Below, piece by piece: positions 1-9,218 of a DNA stretch of 64,000 nucleotides. This DNA is from Labilithrix sp. (lineage in GTDB: Bacteria > Myxococcota_A > Polyangia > Polyangiales > Polyangiaceae). Position numbers and translations under genes: made by a program. The notes beneath the pieces are model-generated. The model saw only the letters and a list, made by a program, of their open reading frames with translations. It had not been told where the DNA came from and did not search any database. The stretch lies in the NCBI GenBank assembly GCA_019637155.1, contig JAHBWE010000015.1:124001-188000 (forward strand). The letters are read 5' to 3'. Each line of letters starts with the position of its first letter. Within the stretch, counting starts at the first letter, position 1.

Positions 1-1
1 C

Positions 2-769
2 GACGTCCTCCGCGACCGGCAGTGCTGCGCGGACCACCTCGAGACGCAGGTCGTCCCCGTCCGCGTCGTCGGCAAACGCTACGCGATCGGCCGCATGCCG
101 AACCGCAGCCGCGCCGTGAGCGCCGCCGGCGCGCCGGTCGGGCTCTCGCCGGAGCCGGAGCTCTACCGCGTCGTCGCGGCGACCGAAGGGACGACCCACG
201 TGACGACGACGCTCGATCCGCCGTGGGACGCCTTCGACCTCGACGGCGCCGGCGCGAACGTGATCATCGACGCGCTCCGCGACTTCCGGCTCGAGGCGTC
301 GGCGCCGGTCCTCGTCGCCGACGTGCAGGTCGGCCAGCAAGCGGCCGGCATCCGGATCGAGAGCGGCCTCCCCGGCGGCGATCCGAGCTTGCTCCTCGTC
401 CCGCCGATCGAGCAATGGCGGAGCGAATACGTCGTCCTCACGCCCGACAAATACGCGTTCGACTTCCTCGTCGTCACCGCGCCGAACGGCGTCTCGGTCT
501 TCGTCGACGGGCTGCCGGCGGGCCCCGGGCTCTGCGACGTGAACGCGGACGCGACGACGGGCTTCACCGTGTACCGCTGCCAGCTCTCGTTCCCGATCCT
601 CGATCCGGCGCGCCAGCCGCCCGACAACGTCCAGCCCGGGGAGCAGAACGACGGAGTCCATCGCGTCGTCGCCGACGCGCCGGTGAGCGTCCTCGTCTAC
701 GGCTTCGACTACCGCGTAAGCTACGCGTACGCCGGCGGCACCGAGCTCGTCGACATCAACCCCGATTGA
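2..769 (+). CDS. IgGFc-binding-domain surface protein, 3' part
   Basis: The gene is open at the left edge; the reading frame runs from base 2 to a TGA at 767-769, so only the C-terminal ~255 residues are visible. The first residues contain a Cys pair followed by DHLE, then a YAIGRMPNRS stretch. This resembles the conserved block of IgGFc-binding N-terminal domains, which in myxobacteria occur in large exported, surface-type proteins. The remainder is a beta-rich segment with repeated Asp/Val/Pro runs and two further Cys residues, ending in DINPD. Role: probably cell-surface adhesion or binding; the ligand is unknown. It converges on the metalloprotease gene with a 9-base gap. An internal ATG at 95 is not likely to be the start, because the family match begins upstream of it. 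Confidence 0.72.
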   Translation, partial: DVLRDRQCCADHLETQVVPVRVVGKRYAIGRMPNRSRAVSAAGAPVGLSPEPELYRVVAATEGTTHVTTTLDPPWDAFDLDGAGANVIIDALRDFRLEASAPVLVADVQVGQQAAGIRIESGLPGGDPSLLLVPPIEQWRSEYVVLTPDKYAFDFLVVTAPNGVSVFVDGLPAGPGLCDVNADATTGFTVYRCQLSFPILDPARQPPDNVQPGEQNDGVHRVVADAPVSVLVYGFDYRVSYAYAGGTELVDINPD

Positions 770-778
770 TCGGCGCGC

Positions 779-2647
779 CTACCGCGTGTAGCGCATCGGC
801 GCGAGCTTCCACTCCGTGAGGAGCGGGATCCGCGCGGACGGACCCGACTGCCGGACGGCGCGCGCGCAGTCCTCGTCCGTGATGCGGCGCGGACCGAACG
901 GCGACGCGTCGGAGGCGTCGGAGTCCATGAGGAGCGTCGGCGTGTCGACGCCGTAGTCGTCGGGGTGACCGGGCTCGTCGAGGATCACGTGCCCGAGCTC
1001 GTGCGCGAGGGTGAGGCTCGTCCGCCGCGCGCGCACGCCGGCGCGATCGAGGATGACGACGTTGCGCATGCTGGAGCCGTCGCTGCCGATGAACGACTCG
1101 CCGATGCGGCCGCCGCCGCCGAAGAACGGGACGACGATGACCTCGATCGTCCGCGGATCGCCGTCGTCGACCGCCTTCACGAGCGCGCGCTCCTCGAGCG
1201 TGCCCGCGACGGAGTCGGTGTCGCCGAAGTGCTGGAGGCCGTCGCTCAGGTCGACCGCGCCGACGCGGACCGTCATCGTCTTCTCGGTCGACGAAGACAG
1301 CTCCGCGTTCGCGAGCTGGCCATCGGCCTTGCGGAGCAGCACGTCGACGCTCGGCGCCGCGCCGGACGAGATGCGCGCGTTCTCGGAGACCGCCGCCTTG
1401 AAGCCGGCCGCGAGCGCGACGCGCTGCAGCTCGAGCGCGGCCTGGCGCGTGGACCATCCCGGCTTCAGCGTGAACGCGACCGCCTTGCCTTCGATCTTGA
1501 GCCGCACGTCGCCGCCGGTCGCGGGGAGACCGAGGTCGTCGCCGAGCGCGACGAGGTAGGCCGGCGGCGGGTTCACGAGCTTCACGTCGAGCTGGGAGGT
1601 GACGCCGAACGAGAGGCCGCACTGGCCCCACGTCGCCGACGCGACCGCGAGCTCCTGCCGGACCGCCGCGATCGCGCCCGCGTCGGTGCCGCCGACCGAC
1701 GGCGCGCCGCCGGGCGTGAGGCGCATGACGATCGGCCGGATCGTGACGCGGTAACGCCCGATCGCGCCGGCGCTCGTGTGGCGCGGGCCCGCGACGCGGA
1801 TCGCCTGGAGCTTCTTCCCCTTCGCGTCGCGCACGACGATCGCGCCGCCGACCTCGGCCTTCAGCGATCGCATCGAGACGAGCGGGTGGCGACGGTCGAC
1901 GTCGTCGACGACGAGGCGGAGCGGCGCGCTCGCGACGCAGGCGAGGTCGGCGCGACCGGCGTCGCACGCCGCGCGGGCGAAGGGCGGAGAGAGGGTGTCG
2001 ATCGACGTACCGTCGGCGGCGAGGGACTCGACCGCGATCGTGCCGAGCGACGCGCCGAGCGGCGACGAGAGCACGACGCGCAGCGCGTCGGGATCGTCGA
2101 CGATCTGCTCGACGTCCTCGAGATCGATGCGCGCCGGCGGCGTGCGATCGAGCGAGGCCCGCTCCGTCGCGAGATCGACGACGCGCTTCTGGCCGTCGCG
2201 CATGCCGACGCCGTGGACGTCGATCGCGAGCCCGCTCTCGCGGCGATCGGGCCAGCGCACGGTGAGGAGCACGCTGCCGGCCGAGACCCCCTGCACCTGC
2301 GCGCCGGCGGGGACGCGCTCGCCCCACGCGACGACGCGGCCGCCGCTCAAGAGCCGCGCGTGCTCGTGGCCCTTCGCGGGCGTGAGCGTCGCGCCGGCGA
2401 AGCGGCCCTCGAGCGTGAGCGCGTCGACGCGCGCGGCGGGGGTGACGACGTCGGTCGTCGCGTCGGCGCGATCGTCCGCGTCGTCGTCGTCGCGATCGGC
2501 GACGAGGGAGATGCGCTCGGTGATCGGCGGCGTGACGCCGTCGGTCGCTTGCGAGGTCACCTTCGCCGCGCGCTCCTGCGCGTGCGCCCGCGTCGTCAGG
2601 CCTCCGAGGAGGACGAGGCAAGCGAGAGGCAAAGCGCGCGAGACCAA
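779..2647 (-). CDS. Secreted HExxH zinc metalloprotease-like protein
   Basis: A 622-aa protein with a Sec signal peptide (residues 1-23, ending AHA before QE), so it is exported. Near the C-terminus lies HELGHVILDEPGH: H549, E550 and H553 form the HExxH site, and H561 is a candidate third zinc ligand. The spacing from H553 to H561 is longer than in classical metzincins. The first 450 residues are beta-rich with Asp-rich runs (DDDDADD near 52) and look like a binding or pro-domain; I recognise no family there. Probable role: an extracellular or periplasmic zinc peptidase; the substrate is unknown. It could also be a non-catalytic relative. Transcribed alone, 27 bases downstream of the 2675 gene, so the two may be co-transcribed. 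Confidence 0.72.
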   Translation of the reverse strand: MVSRALPLACLVLLGGLTTRAHAQERAAKVTSQATDGVTPPITERISLVADRDDDDADDRADATTDVVTPAARVDALTLEGRFAGATLTPAKGHEHARLLSGGRVVAWGERVPAGAQVQGVSAGSVLLTVRWPDRRESGLAIDVHGVGMRDGQKRVVDLATERASLDRTPPARIDLEDVEQIVDDPDALRVVLSSPLGASLGTIAVESLAADGTSIDTLSPPFARAACDAGRADLACVASAPLRLVVDDVDRRHPLVSMRSLKAEVGGAIVVRDAKGKKLQAIRVAGPRHTSAGAIGRYRVTIRPIVMRLTPGGAPSVGGTDAGAIAAVRQELAVASATWGQCGLSFGVTSQLDVKLVNPPPAYLVALGDDLGLPATGGDVRLKIEGKAVAFTLKPGWSTRQAALELQRVALAAGFKAAVSENARISSGAAPSVDVLLRKADGQLANAELSSSTEKTMTVRVGAVDLSDGLQHFGDTDSVAGTLEERALVKAVDDGDPRTIEVIVVPFFGGGGRIGESFIGSDGSSMRNVVILDRAGVRARRTSLTLAHELGHVILDEPGHPDDYGVDTPTLLMDSDASDASPFGPRRITDEDCARAVRQSGPSARIPLLTEWKLAPMRYTR

Positions 2648-2674
2648 CTCATGGAGTGTAGCCTCGATTCGCGA

Positions 2675-3985
2675 TTATTCGAGCCAACCCCACTGGATCC
2701 AGCGGAGCGCGGTCTCGGAGGTAACGACGAAGTCGGCCTCGCGGTGCGTCGCGTGGGCGGCCCGCACGAGCGCGCCCCACGCCACGCTCGTGAGCGAGCG
2801 CGACGTCGTGAGCTCGTCCGAGAGGTCGCGCGCCTTCTGCCGGACGGCGGCGCGCTCCGGCCCGGAGGCGGAGTCCCAGAGCGCCGCGACGGCAAGCCCG
2901 CGGAGCTCGTCGCGCTTGCCGTCGAGCGCGCACTCGACGAGGGCGGCGCGCATGTCGTCGCGGCCGTGGTCGCGCGCGAGGTACGAGGCGGCGCGCACCG
3001 CGACCTCGTCCGCGAGCGGCGTCGTCTTCGCGAGGCCCTCGAGCATGGGCTTGCAGCTCGGAGCGCGAGCGTGCGCCATGCGGAAGAGGAAGGTGGTGTC
3101 CCGATCGGCGCTCGGCCGATCGGAGAGGCGCGCGACGAGCTCGACGGTGGGGCGCGTCGCCGGCGACGGCACCGCCGGCGCGTTCGGGGTCACGCTCGCG
3201 CGCGTCTCGGCGAGGGCCCACGAGACGAGCGACCACGCCGCCCGCGCGCTCGTCGGTCCGACGTTGGCCTTCTGCGTCGCCTCGAGGAACGGCCCGTCGT
3301 CTCCCGCCTTCGCCGCGACGTCGGCGAGGACGAGCCAGCGGCCGAGGTGACGCTCAGCGCCGCGCAGCACCGCGAGCGCGGGCCCGACCGAGACGGCGAT
3401 CGGCTCCGCGCGCGTGAGCGGAACGAAGAGGTCCACGCAGAGCGAGATGCGGTGGCTCTCCTTGATCATCGGCGCGATGGCGGTGAGGTGCGCGCCGTTC
3501 GACTCGCGGCGGCACACGCGCGCGGTCTCGGCGCCGAAGGCGAGGTGCGACTGACGGCTCGCGGCGAGCTTCCCGAGCGGCGCGGCGAGGGACGTATCGC
3601 GACAGAAGCACGCGGCGCTCAGGGTGGCGTTGCCGCCGGCGTCGTCGGCGGCGAGCGCGGCCTTGAGGATCGTGGCGGCGCGCGGATCGTTCTCCTCCGC
3701 GACGGTGCGGATGCTCGCGGCGTACAGCTCGCGCGCGAAGGAGCCGCGCCGGACCATGACCGACGCGGCCTCGGCGATCGTGCCGCGGAGGGCGGGGCTG
3801 AGCCGACCGATCGCGCGGAGCGCGCCGCCGAGCTTCACCTCGCTCGCGGGCTTGCGCTTCAGCGCGGCGTCGAGCTCGTCTTCGAAGCGCGCCCGCGTCG
3901 CCTTGTCGACGATCTCCGTGCGCGCGACCGACGGCTTCGCCGGACGCACATCGATGCGCTTCGCCTTGCCCGTCTGCGTCGCCAT
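2675..3985 (-). CDS. Hypothetical helical-repeat (HEAT-like) protein
   Basis: About 436 aa from the ATG at 3985; a GTG at 4006 would add seven residues. I prefer the ATG because GGCGGGGGA lies directly before it and the extra residues are uninformative. The protein is almost wholly alpha-helical with repeated Ala/Leu/Arg-rich blocks of 30-40 residues (for example around residues 60-130 and 330-420), as in HEAT/ARM-type solenoids. There is no signal peptide or membrane segment, so it is probably cytoplasmic. A run of Cys residues (ACFCRD near 130, VCRRES near 163) is unusual but forms no motif I know. Function is unknown; such solenoids usually act as protein-binding scaffolds. Confidence 0.65.
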   Translation of the reverse strand: MATQTGKAKRIDVRPAKPSVARTEIVDKATRARFEDELDAALKRKPASEVKLGGALRAIGRLSPALRGTIAEAASVMVRRGSFARELYAASIRTVAEENDPRAATILKAALAADDAGGNATLSAACFCRDTSLAAPLGKLAASRQSHLAFGAETARVCRRESNGAHLTAIAPMIKESHRISLCVDLFVPLTRAEPIAVSVGPALAVLRGAERHLGRWLVLADVAAKAGDDGPFLEATQKANVGPTSARAAWSLVSWALAETRASVTPNAPAVPSPATRPTVELVARLSDRPSADRDTTFLFRMAHARAPSCKPMLEGLAKTTPLADEVAVRAASYLARDHGRDDMRAALVECALDGKRDELRGLAVAALWDSASGPERAAVRQKARDLSDELTTSRSLTSVAWGALVRAAHATHREADFVVTSETALRWIQWGWLE

Positions 3986-4045
3986 TCCCCCGCCGAGGAT
4001 TATCACAGCACGACGTGAGTCGACCTTCGATCGACCGCGCGACGA

Positions 4046-4051
4046 ATAATA
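4046..4051 (-). promoter_or_regulatory. Candidate -10 hexamer (TATTAT) for the 2675-3985 gene
   Basis: Reading the minus strand, TATTAT stands out in a GC-rich intergenic stretch between ileS and the helical-repeat gene, about 60 bases before the start codon at 3985. No good -35 hexamer is found at 16-18 bases, so this rests on the -10 alone. Confidence 0.25.
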
Positions 4052-4099
4052 GGTGCGCGCGTTGGATCTTCTTGACTACGAACGCGCATCACGACCCCG

Positions 4100-7000
4100 C
4101 TAGGAGCGCGCGATCGTCAGCCGGACCTGATCGCCTTCGACGTCGACCTCGCGCGCGGCGGCGCCGGCAGGAGCGAGCGTCACGGTCGTCGCGAGGCACT
4201 CGCCTACGATCACCTTCTCGTTCGCGGTGACGACGCGCTTCGTGCGGTCGGTGCCCTCGATCGTGAGCGCGATGCGGTCGACGAACTCGAGGCCGAGCTC
4301 CTTGCGCGCGGTCTGGATGCGGTTCAACAGCTCGCGCAGGTAGCCGAGGTCCTTGAGCGCGTCGTCGAGGCGCGTGTCGAGTACGACGACGCCGATCCGT
4401 CCGCCCGCCGCCGCCCAGCCCTCCTTCGCGTCGAACGCGACCTCGACGTCCTCGCGATCGAGGTCCACGCCGTGCACGTTCGCCTTGCCGTCGGCGAGCA
4501 GCTTGCCGACGAGCGCCTGCGCGTCGGCCGCGCTCATCGCGCCCATCGACTTCTTCAGGTCCTGCGCCTGCTTCCCCATCCCCTTCTGCCCGAGGGTGCG
4601 GAAGTTCGGCTTCACCTTGTACGTGACGTACTCGTCCGCCTGGCTCGTGAGCACCTCGACCTCGAGCACGTTGAGCTCGTCCGCGATCATCTCGTGGTAC
4701 GGCGCGAGGCGGTCCGCCATCGTCGCGTCGGCGAGGATCAGCTTCGCGACGCCGAGCGGCTGGCGCACCTTCAGCTTCGCCTGCGTGCGGACCTGGAGGC
4801 CGAGGCTGACGAGGTCGCGCACCGCCTCGATCGAGCGCGAGAGGCCGCGATCGACGAGCGCCGCGTCGTGGGCCGGCCACGTCGTGAGGTGGACCGACGC
4901 GTCGGCGTGGCCCGCGCCCTTCACCGCGAGGTTCCGCCAGATCGTGTCGCTGAGGTACGGCGTGAACGGCGCCATCACCCGCGCGACGGTCGTGAGGCAC
5001 GTGTAGAGCGTCTCGTACGCCGCGCGCTTGCTCGCGCCGAGCCTGCCCTCCTCGAGCGGAGACCAGAAGCGATCGCGCGAGCGGCGGACGTACCAGTTCG
5101 AGAGCGCGTCGACGAACGCGGTGATGCGGCCCGTCGCGGTGTAGAGGTCGTAGCCGTCGAGGTCCTTCGTGACGGCGTCGACCATGAGGTGGAGCTCGGA
5201 GAGGATCCAGCGATCGATCTCCGGCCGCTCCTTCGGCGGGATCGGCGCCTGGGTGGGGTCGAAGCCGTCGATGTTCGCGTAGATGGTGAAGAACGAGTAG
5301 ACGTTCCGGAGCTTGACCAGCGTCTCCTTCTGGAGCTCACGCACGTTCGCGAGCGAGTGGCGCGTGTTCGACCACGGCGGGTTCGACGCGTAGAAGAACC
5401 AGCGGAACGCGTCCGCGCCCGGCGACGGCATCGACGGATCGATGAGCGCGACGCGCTGATGCTCGGGGAGGAACGGCACCTCGGAGGGCTTCAGGCTCGC
5501 GGGGGCGAGCGTGAGCTTCAACTCCGCGCGGTCGGCTTCGTGGAGCACGACCACGCGGCGCGGGAGGCCCTTGCCGATCTTCGCCGTCATCGTGGTGTCC
5601 TTCCCGACGATGACCTTCGCGCCCTCCTTGAGGTCCATGCCCTCGAGGTCTTCCTTCGCGATGAAGGCGGTCCCCTTCTCCGCGGCGACGCCCTTGTGCT
5701 CGCCGGCGACGGCGAACTGCATCTCGACCTTGTCGAGGATGATGTCGGGGCTCGTGTAGTTGCCCTTCGACTTCGACTCCTTCTTGCCCTCCTTGTCCGA
5801 GACGAGACCGAGGACGATGCACGTCTTGTACGGATGCGGGATCGAGCGGACCGGCGCGAGGCCGTACTTCTTCTGCGTCTCCTCGTCGAACACGAGCGTG
5901 GAGATCATGAGGAGCGAGTAGAACCAGCCGCGGGTCTGGTCGATCGCCTCGCTGATGAAGTCGGCGGGGAAGCTCTGCTTGAACTCCTCCTGGCCTTTGT
6001 GCGGGAAGCCCCACTGCGCGAACGGCATGCAGCCGGAGTCGAACCAGCAGTCGATGACCTCGGGCACGCGGCGGTAGGTCCCCTCCTCGCCCGGGTTCTG
6101 CCACGTGACCTGATCGATCCACGGCTTGTGGACGATGAGGTGGTCGTTGAGCGACGGGTCCTTCTTCTTCGCCTCGCTCCAGTGATCGAAGGCGCGCGGG
6201 TTCTTCGCGAGGATCGCGTCGACCGAGGACGGCGTCTCCATCTTGCCGGTCACGTCGTTGATCCAGACGTTGAGCGGCGTGCCCCAGTAGCGCTCGCGCG
6301 AGAGCGCCCAGTCGACGTTGTTCGCGAGGAAGTCGCCCATGCGTCCTTCCTTGATGTGCTCGGGCAGCCAGCTCACCGCGCGGTTGTTCGCGATCGCCTG
6401 GTCCTTGAGCTGCGTCGTGCGGATGTACCACGCGGGGCGCGCGAGCTGGATGAGCGGGTCCTGGTCGGAGCGCCAGCAGAACGGGTACGGGTGGCGGTAC
6501 TGCTCGGCGTGGATGAGGAGGCCCTTCGCCTTGAGGTCCTCCTGGAGGTCCTTGTCCGCCTCCTTCACCCAGCGGCCGGCGTAGCCGCGACCGACGTCCT
6601 TCATCTCGTCGATGAACGTGCCGTCCGGCTTCACCGCGCAGAAGATGGCGGCGTCCGCGCCGTAGAGCTTCCGGTGCGCCTGGAAGTCGTCCTCGCCGAA
6701 CGCGGGCGCGATGTGGACGATGCCGGTGCCGGCGTCGAGCGTGACGAAGTCGGCGGTGATCACGCGCCAGGCCGTGTCGGGCGCGCCTTCTTTGAAGAGG
6801 TCGAAGGGCGGCTCGTACCGCTGCCCTGCGAGCGCGCCGGCGGGGAGCGTCTCGACCACGGTGAGGTCGGTGCCGAGCTTCTTCGCGACGGCGTCGACGA
6901 GGTCCTTCGCGACGACGAGCTCCATCTCGAGCGCCTTCTTCGTCGCGGCGGACTTCACCTTCTCGGGATCGCCTTTGACGACGGCGTACTCGTACTTCGG

Positions 7001-7732
7001 GTTGATCGCCGCGTACATGTTGGACGGCAGGGTCCACGGCGTCGTCGTCCACACCGCGAGCGCGCGCTTCGGGTGGCCGGCGAGGGGGAACGCGACGAAC
7101 ACGGACGGATCGTCGACCTCCTTGTAGCCGAGGCCGACCTCGGCGGAGGAGAGCGCGGTGCCGCCCTGGGCCCACCACCAGACGACCTTGTGGCCCTGGT
7201 AGAGGAGGCCCTTCTCGAAGAGCTGCGAGAGCGCCCACCACACGCTCTCGACGTAGGAGCGGTGGTACGTGACGTACGCGTTCTCGAGGTCGGCCCAGTA
7301 GGCGACGCGCTCGGTGTTGTACTCCCAGACGTTCGTGTACCGGAACACGGACTCGATGCAGCGCTTCACGAACGGCTCGACGCCGTAGGCCTCGATCGCG
7401 GCCTTGCCGTGGATGTGGAGCTCCTTCTCGACCTCGACCTCGACCGGGAGCCCGTGCGTGTCCCAGCCCGCCTTGCGCGCGACGTGGTAGCCGCGCATCG
7501 TCTTGTAGCGAGGGAAGAGGTCCTTCACGACGCGCGTGAGGACGTGGCCGTTGTGCGGGAGGCCGTTCGCGGTGGGGGGGCCTTCGTAGAAGACGAAGGG
7601 GGCGCCGCCCTTCGTCTTCGCGAGCGACTTCTCGAAGATCTTCCCCTCTTTCCAGAACGCGAGGATCTCTCGCTCGTCGCGCGGGAAATCGAGCTCGGTG
7701 CGGACCTTGTCGAAGCGAGGCGTCGTCGTCAT
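4100..7732 (-). CDS. ileS: Isoleucyl-tRNA synthetase (type 2, eukaryote-like)
   Basis: A 1210-aa class I synthetase that charges tRNA-Ile with isoleucine. The HIGH-type signature is PHNGH (residues 59-63) within FYEGPPTANGLPHNGH, the form seen in eukaryote-like type 2 IleRS. The KMSKS loop is KESKS at 651-655, with Glu in place of Met. The editing domain lies in between, followed by the C-terminal anticodon-binding region (SNWYVRRSRDRFW block). Type 2 enzymes are usually about 1040 aa; the extra length comes largely from a ~100-residue insertion between the KESKS loop and GADAFRWFFY (about residues 665-768). I recall this insertion from myxobacterial IleRS. The ATG at 7732 fits the family N-terminus; the reading frame stays open further upstream without homology. 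Type 2 enzymes can be less sensitive to mupirocin, which is family knowledge and not tested here. Confidence 0.96.
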   Translation of the reverse strand: MTTTPRFDKVRTELDFPRDEREILAFWKEGKIFEKSLAKTKGGAPFVFYEGPPTANGLPHNGHVLTRVVKDLFPRYKTMRGYHVARKAGWDTHGLPVEVEVEKELHIHGKAAIEAYGVEPFVKRCIESVFRYTNVWEYNTERVAYWADLENAYVTYHRSYVESVWWALSQLFEKGLLYQGHKVVWWWAQGGTALSSAEVGLGYKEVDDPSVFVAFPLAGHPKRALAVWTTTPWTLPSNMYAAINPKYEYAVVKGDPEKVKSAATKKALEMELVVAKDLVDAVAKKLGTDLTVVETLPAGALAGQRYEPPFDLFKEGAPDTAWRVITADFVTLDAGTGIVHIAPAFGEDDFQAHRKLYGADAAIFCAVKPDGTFIDEMKDVGRGYAGRWVKEADKDLQEDLKAKGLLIHAEQYRHPYPFCWRSDQDPLIQLARPAWYIRTTQLKDQAIANNRAVSWLPEHIKEGRMGDFLANNVDWALSRERYWGTPLNVWINDVTGKMETPSSVDAILAKNPRAFDHWSEAKKKDPSLNDHLIVHKPWIDQVTWQNPGEEGTYRRVPEVIDCWFDSGCMPFAQWGFPHKGQEEFKQSFPADFISEAIDQTRGWFYSLLMISTLVFDEETQKKYGLAPVRSIPHPYKTCIVLGLVSDKEGKKESKSKGNYTSPDIILDKVEMQFAVAGEHKGVAAEKGTAFIAKEDLEGMDLKEGAKVIVGKDTTMTAKIGKGLPRRVVVLHEADRAELKLTLAPASLKPSEVPFLPEHQRVALIDPSMPSPGADAFRWFFYASNPPWSNTRHSLANVRELQKETLVKLRNVYSFFTIYANIDGFDPTQAPIPPKERPEIDRWILSELHLMVDAVTKDLDGYDLYTATGRITAFVDALSNWYVRRSRDRFWSPLEEGRLGASKRAAYETLYTCLTTVARVMAPFTPYLSDTIWRNLAVKGAGHADASVHLTTWPAHDAALVDRGLSRSIEAVRDLVSLGLQVRTQAKLKVRQPLGVAKLILADATMADRLAPYHEMIADELNVLEVEVLTSQADEYVTYKVKPNFRTLGQKGMGKQAQDLKKSMGAMSAADAQALVGKLLADGKANVHGVDLDREDVEVAFDAKEGWAAAGGRIGVVVLDTRLDDALKDLGYLRELLNRIQTARKELGLEFVDRIALTIEGTDRTKRVVTANEKVIVGECLATTVTLAPAGAAAREVDVEGDQVRLTIARS

Positions 7733-7749
7733 GGGGAGCCGGAGTTTGT

Positions 7750-7772
7750 ACCAGGGGCCGCCGGCCTCTGGT
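7750..7772. promoter_or_regulatory. Imperfect palindrome in the ileS / 7787 divergent promoter region
   Basis: ACCAGGGGCC-GCC-GGCCTCTGGT is a 10-bp inverted repeat with one mismatch per arm and a 3-base centre. It sits in the 54-bp gap between the divergent starts of ileS and the outer-membrane protein. It may be an operator or an RNA hairpin in either leader; no regulator is identifiable. Confidence 0.35.
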
Positions 7773-7786
7773 AGCACCCTGGAAGC

Positions 7787-8956
7787 ATGCGCACGCGGCT
7801 CCCGCTCTGCACCCTCGCGAGCGTGCCGAGCGCGCTGGGCGCGCTGTGCATGCTGAGCGTGCTGAGCCTCGCGTCCGTCGCGCGCGCGCAGGGCGTCGCG
7901 CTCTCGCGCTTCGAGCCGGCGCCGCGCGGGAGCCGCTTCTTCTACGCCGACTCGCTCGACCTCGGCCGTGCCGATCCGGCCGACACGCGTCCGCTCGTCG
8001 CGGCGGGCGTCGCGGCGAGCTGGGCGCCGCAGCTCAACACGTGGGGCGACCTCTCGCAGGGCAGGCGCAACACGCTCGTCCGCCACACGACGGAGCTCCA
8101 TCCTTCTGCCTCGGTCGCGCTCGTGCCGGGCGCGCGGTTCGCGCTCTCGGTGCCGGTCGTCGCCTACCAGCGGGGCGAGAACACGAGCCTCTCCGGCATC
8201 CGCTACCTCGCGCCGGTCACGCCGGCGGTCGGCGACGTCCGCGCGAGCTTCGACCTCCGCTTCTTCGGCTCGCCGTCGCGCGACGTGAACGGCTTCGCGA
8301 TCGCGGGCGGCGTCGTCGCCTGGCTCCCGACCGGCTCCTCCGCCGCCTACGCGAGCGACGACTTCACGCGCTTCGCGATCAACCTCTCCGCCGCCGCCCG
8401 CTACCGCTGGCTCCTCGCCTCGACACGTGTAGGTTACACATTTCGCCGCGACGCCTACTTCGGCGGCTCGCGCGTCGGCCCGGAGGTCAACGCCGCCGCC
8501 GGCGTCGCGGCGACGTGGCGGAAGATGACGCTCGGCCCGGAGCTCGTCGCATCGTCGGTCATCGACTCCGAGCTCGCGAAGCGCGCGACGCCGGTGGAGC
8601 TCCTCGTCGGCCTGCACGACGACGTGGGCCCGCTCCGCCTCGGCGCCGCGGTCAGCTTCGCGCTCGTCCGGGGCATGGGCACCGCCGACGTCCGCGGCGT
8701 CTTCACCGTCGAGTGGCTCGGCCCCGACGTCACCGAGCTCCGCGACCACGACCACGACGGCGTCCCCGACCACGAGGACCTCTGCCCCGAGCTCGCGGGC
8801 CACACGGACCGCGGCGGCTGCCCGCCGAGCCCCGCGCCCACGGAGCCGCCCCCTCCTCCCGAGCCCACGAACCCACCGCCCGAGCCCACGGACGAGCCAC
8901 CAGCGCTACCCCCAGCGCCGGACCCTCCCCTCGAGCCCACGGACCCTGCTCGATAG
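7787..8956 (+). CDS. Outer-membrane beta-barrel protein with thrombospondin type-3 motif
   Basis: A 389-aa protein with a long signal peptide (cleavage likely after ARA, residue ~35). Residues 40-310 show the alternating hydrophobic/polar pattern and Arg/Tyr/Phe-ended strands of a beta-barrel (for example YLAPVTPAVGDVRASFDLRFFG). Residues ~319-338 hold a calcium-binding thrombospondin type-3 motif (DHDHDGVPDHEDLCPELAG). The last ~45 residues are Pro/Glu/Thr-rich. In related myxobacterial proteins this motif links a barrel to an OmpA peptidoglycan-binding domain; here no OmpA domain follows, so the protein ends in the linker. Probable role: outer-membrane pore or structural protein. Divergent from ileS with 54 bases between starts. 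Confidence 0.7.
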   Translation: MRTRLPLCTLASVPSALGALCMLSVLSLASVARAQGVALSRFEPAPRGSRFFYADSLDLGRADPADTRPLVAAGVAASWAPQLNTWGDLSQGRRNTLVRHTTELHPSASVALVPGARFALSVPVVAYQRGENTSLSGIRYLAPVTPAVGDVRASFDLRFFGSPSRDVNGFAIAGGVVAWLPTGSSAAYASDDFTRFAINLSAAARYRWLLASTRVGYTFRRDAYFGGSRVGPEVNAAAGVAATWRKMTLGPELVASSVIDSELAKRATPVELLVGLHDDVGPLRLGAAVSFALVRGMGTADVRGVFTVEWLGPDVTELRDHDHDGVPDHEDLCPELAGHTDRGGCPPSPAPTEPPPPPEPTNPPPEPTDEPPALPPAPDPPLEPTDPAR

Positions 8957-9020
8957 TCGAAGCGACTTTACGTGCATGATGCACGAGAACGACGGCTGCC
9001 GCATCGTGAAGCGGAGCTCG

Positions 9021-9218
9021 TTAGTCGCCGTCCTCGCGACGCGAGAACCGCGCGAGCTCGAGGCACGTGGTGAGCAGGCTCGACGCCTCTCGGAGGCGCG
9101 CTTCGATCGCGTCCGGAGACAGGTCGATCTTCGCGTCGAGGCGCCGATCGGCCCGGAGATCGCTCAACGCGCTCGCTCGCCGGAGACGCGCTTCGACCTC
9201 TTCCGGCGAGGGGATCAT
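9021..9218 (-). CDS. Small partner protein of the 9215 nucleotidyltransferase
   Basis: 65 aa, charged and helical, no signal peptide. It contains two similar blocks, VEARLRRASAL (residues ~8-18) and IEARLREASSL (~38-48), which look like an internal duplication. The start overlaps the stop of the nucleotidyltransferase gene by four bases (ATGA, 9215-9218), so translation is coupled. I recall small proteins of this type beside such nucleotidyltransferases in myxobacteria, but no function is known to me. It could be an antidote- or HEPN-like partner; nothing in the sequence proves it. Confidence 0.6.
   Translation of the reverse strand: MIPSPEEVEARLRRASALSDLRADRRLDAKIDLSPDAIEARLREASSLLTTCLELARFSRREDGD

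Noticed and set aside
35..2600. Other very long open frames on both strands throughout the window
   Set aside because: In a genome with strong GC bias at the third position the opposite and shifted frames stay open; their translations lack domain motifs and are compositionally Arg/Ala-rich.
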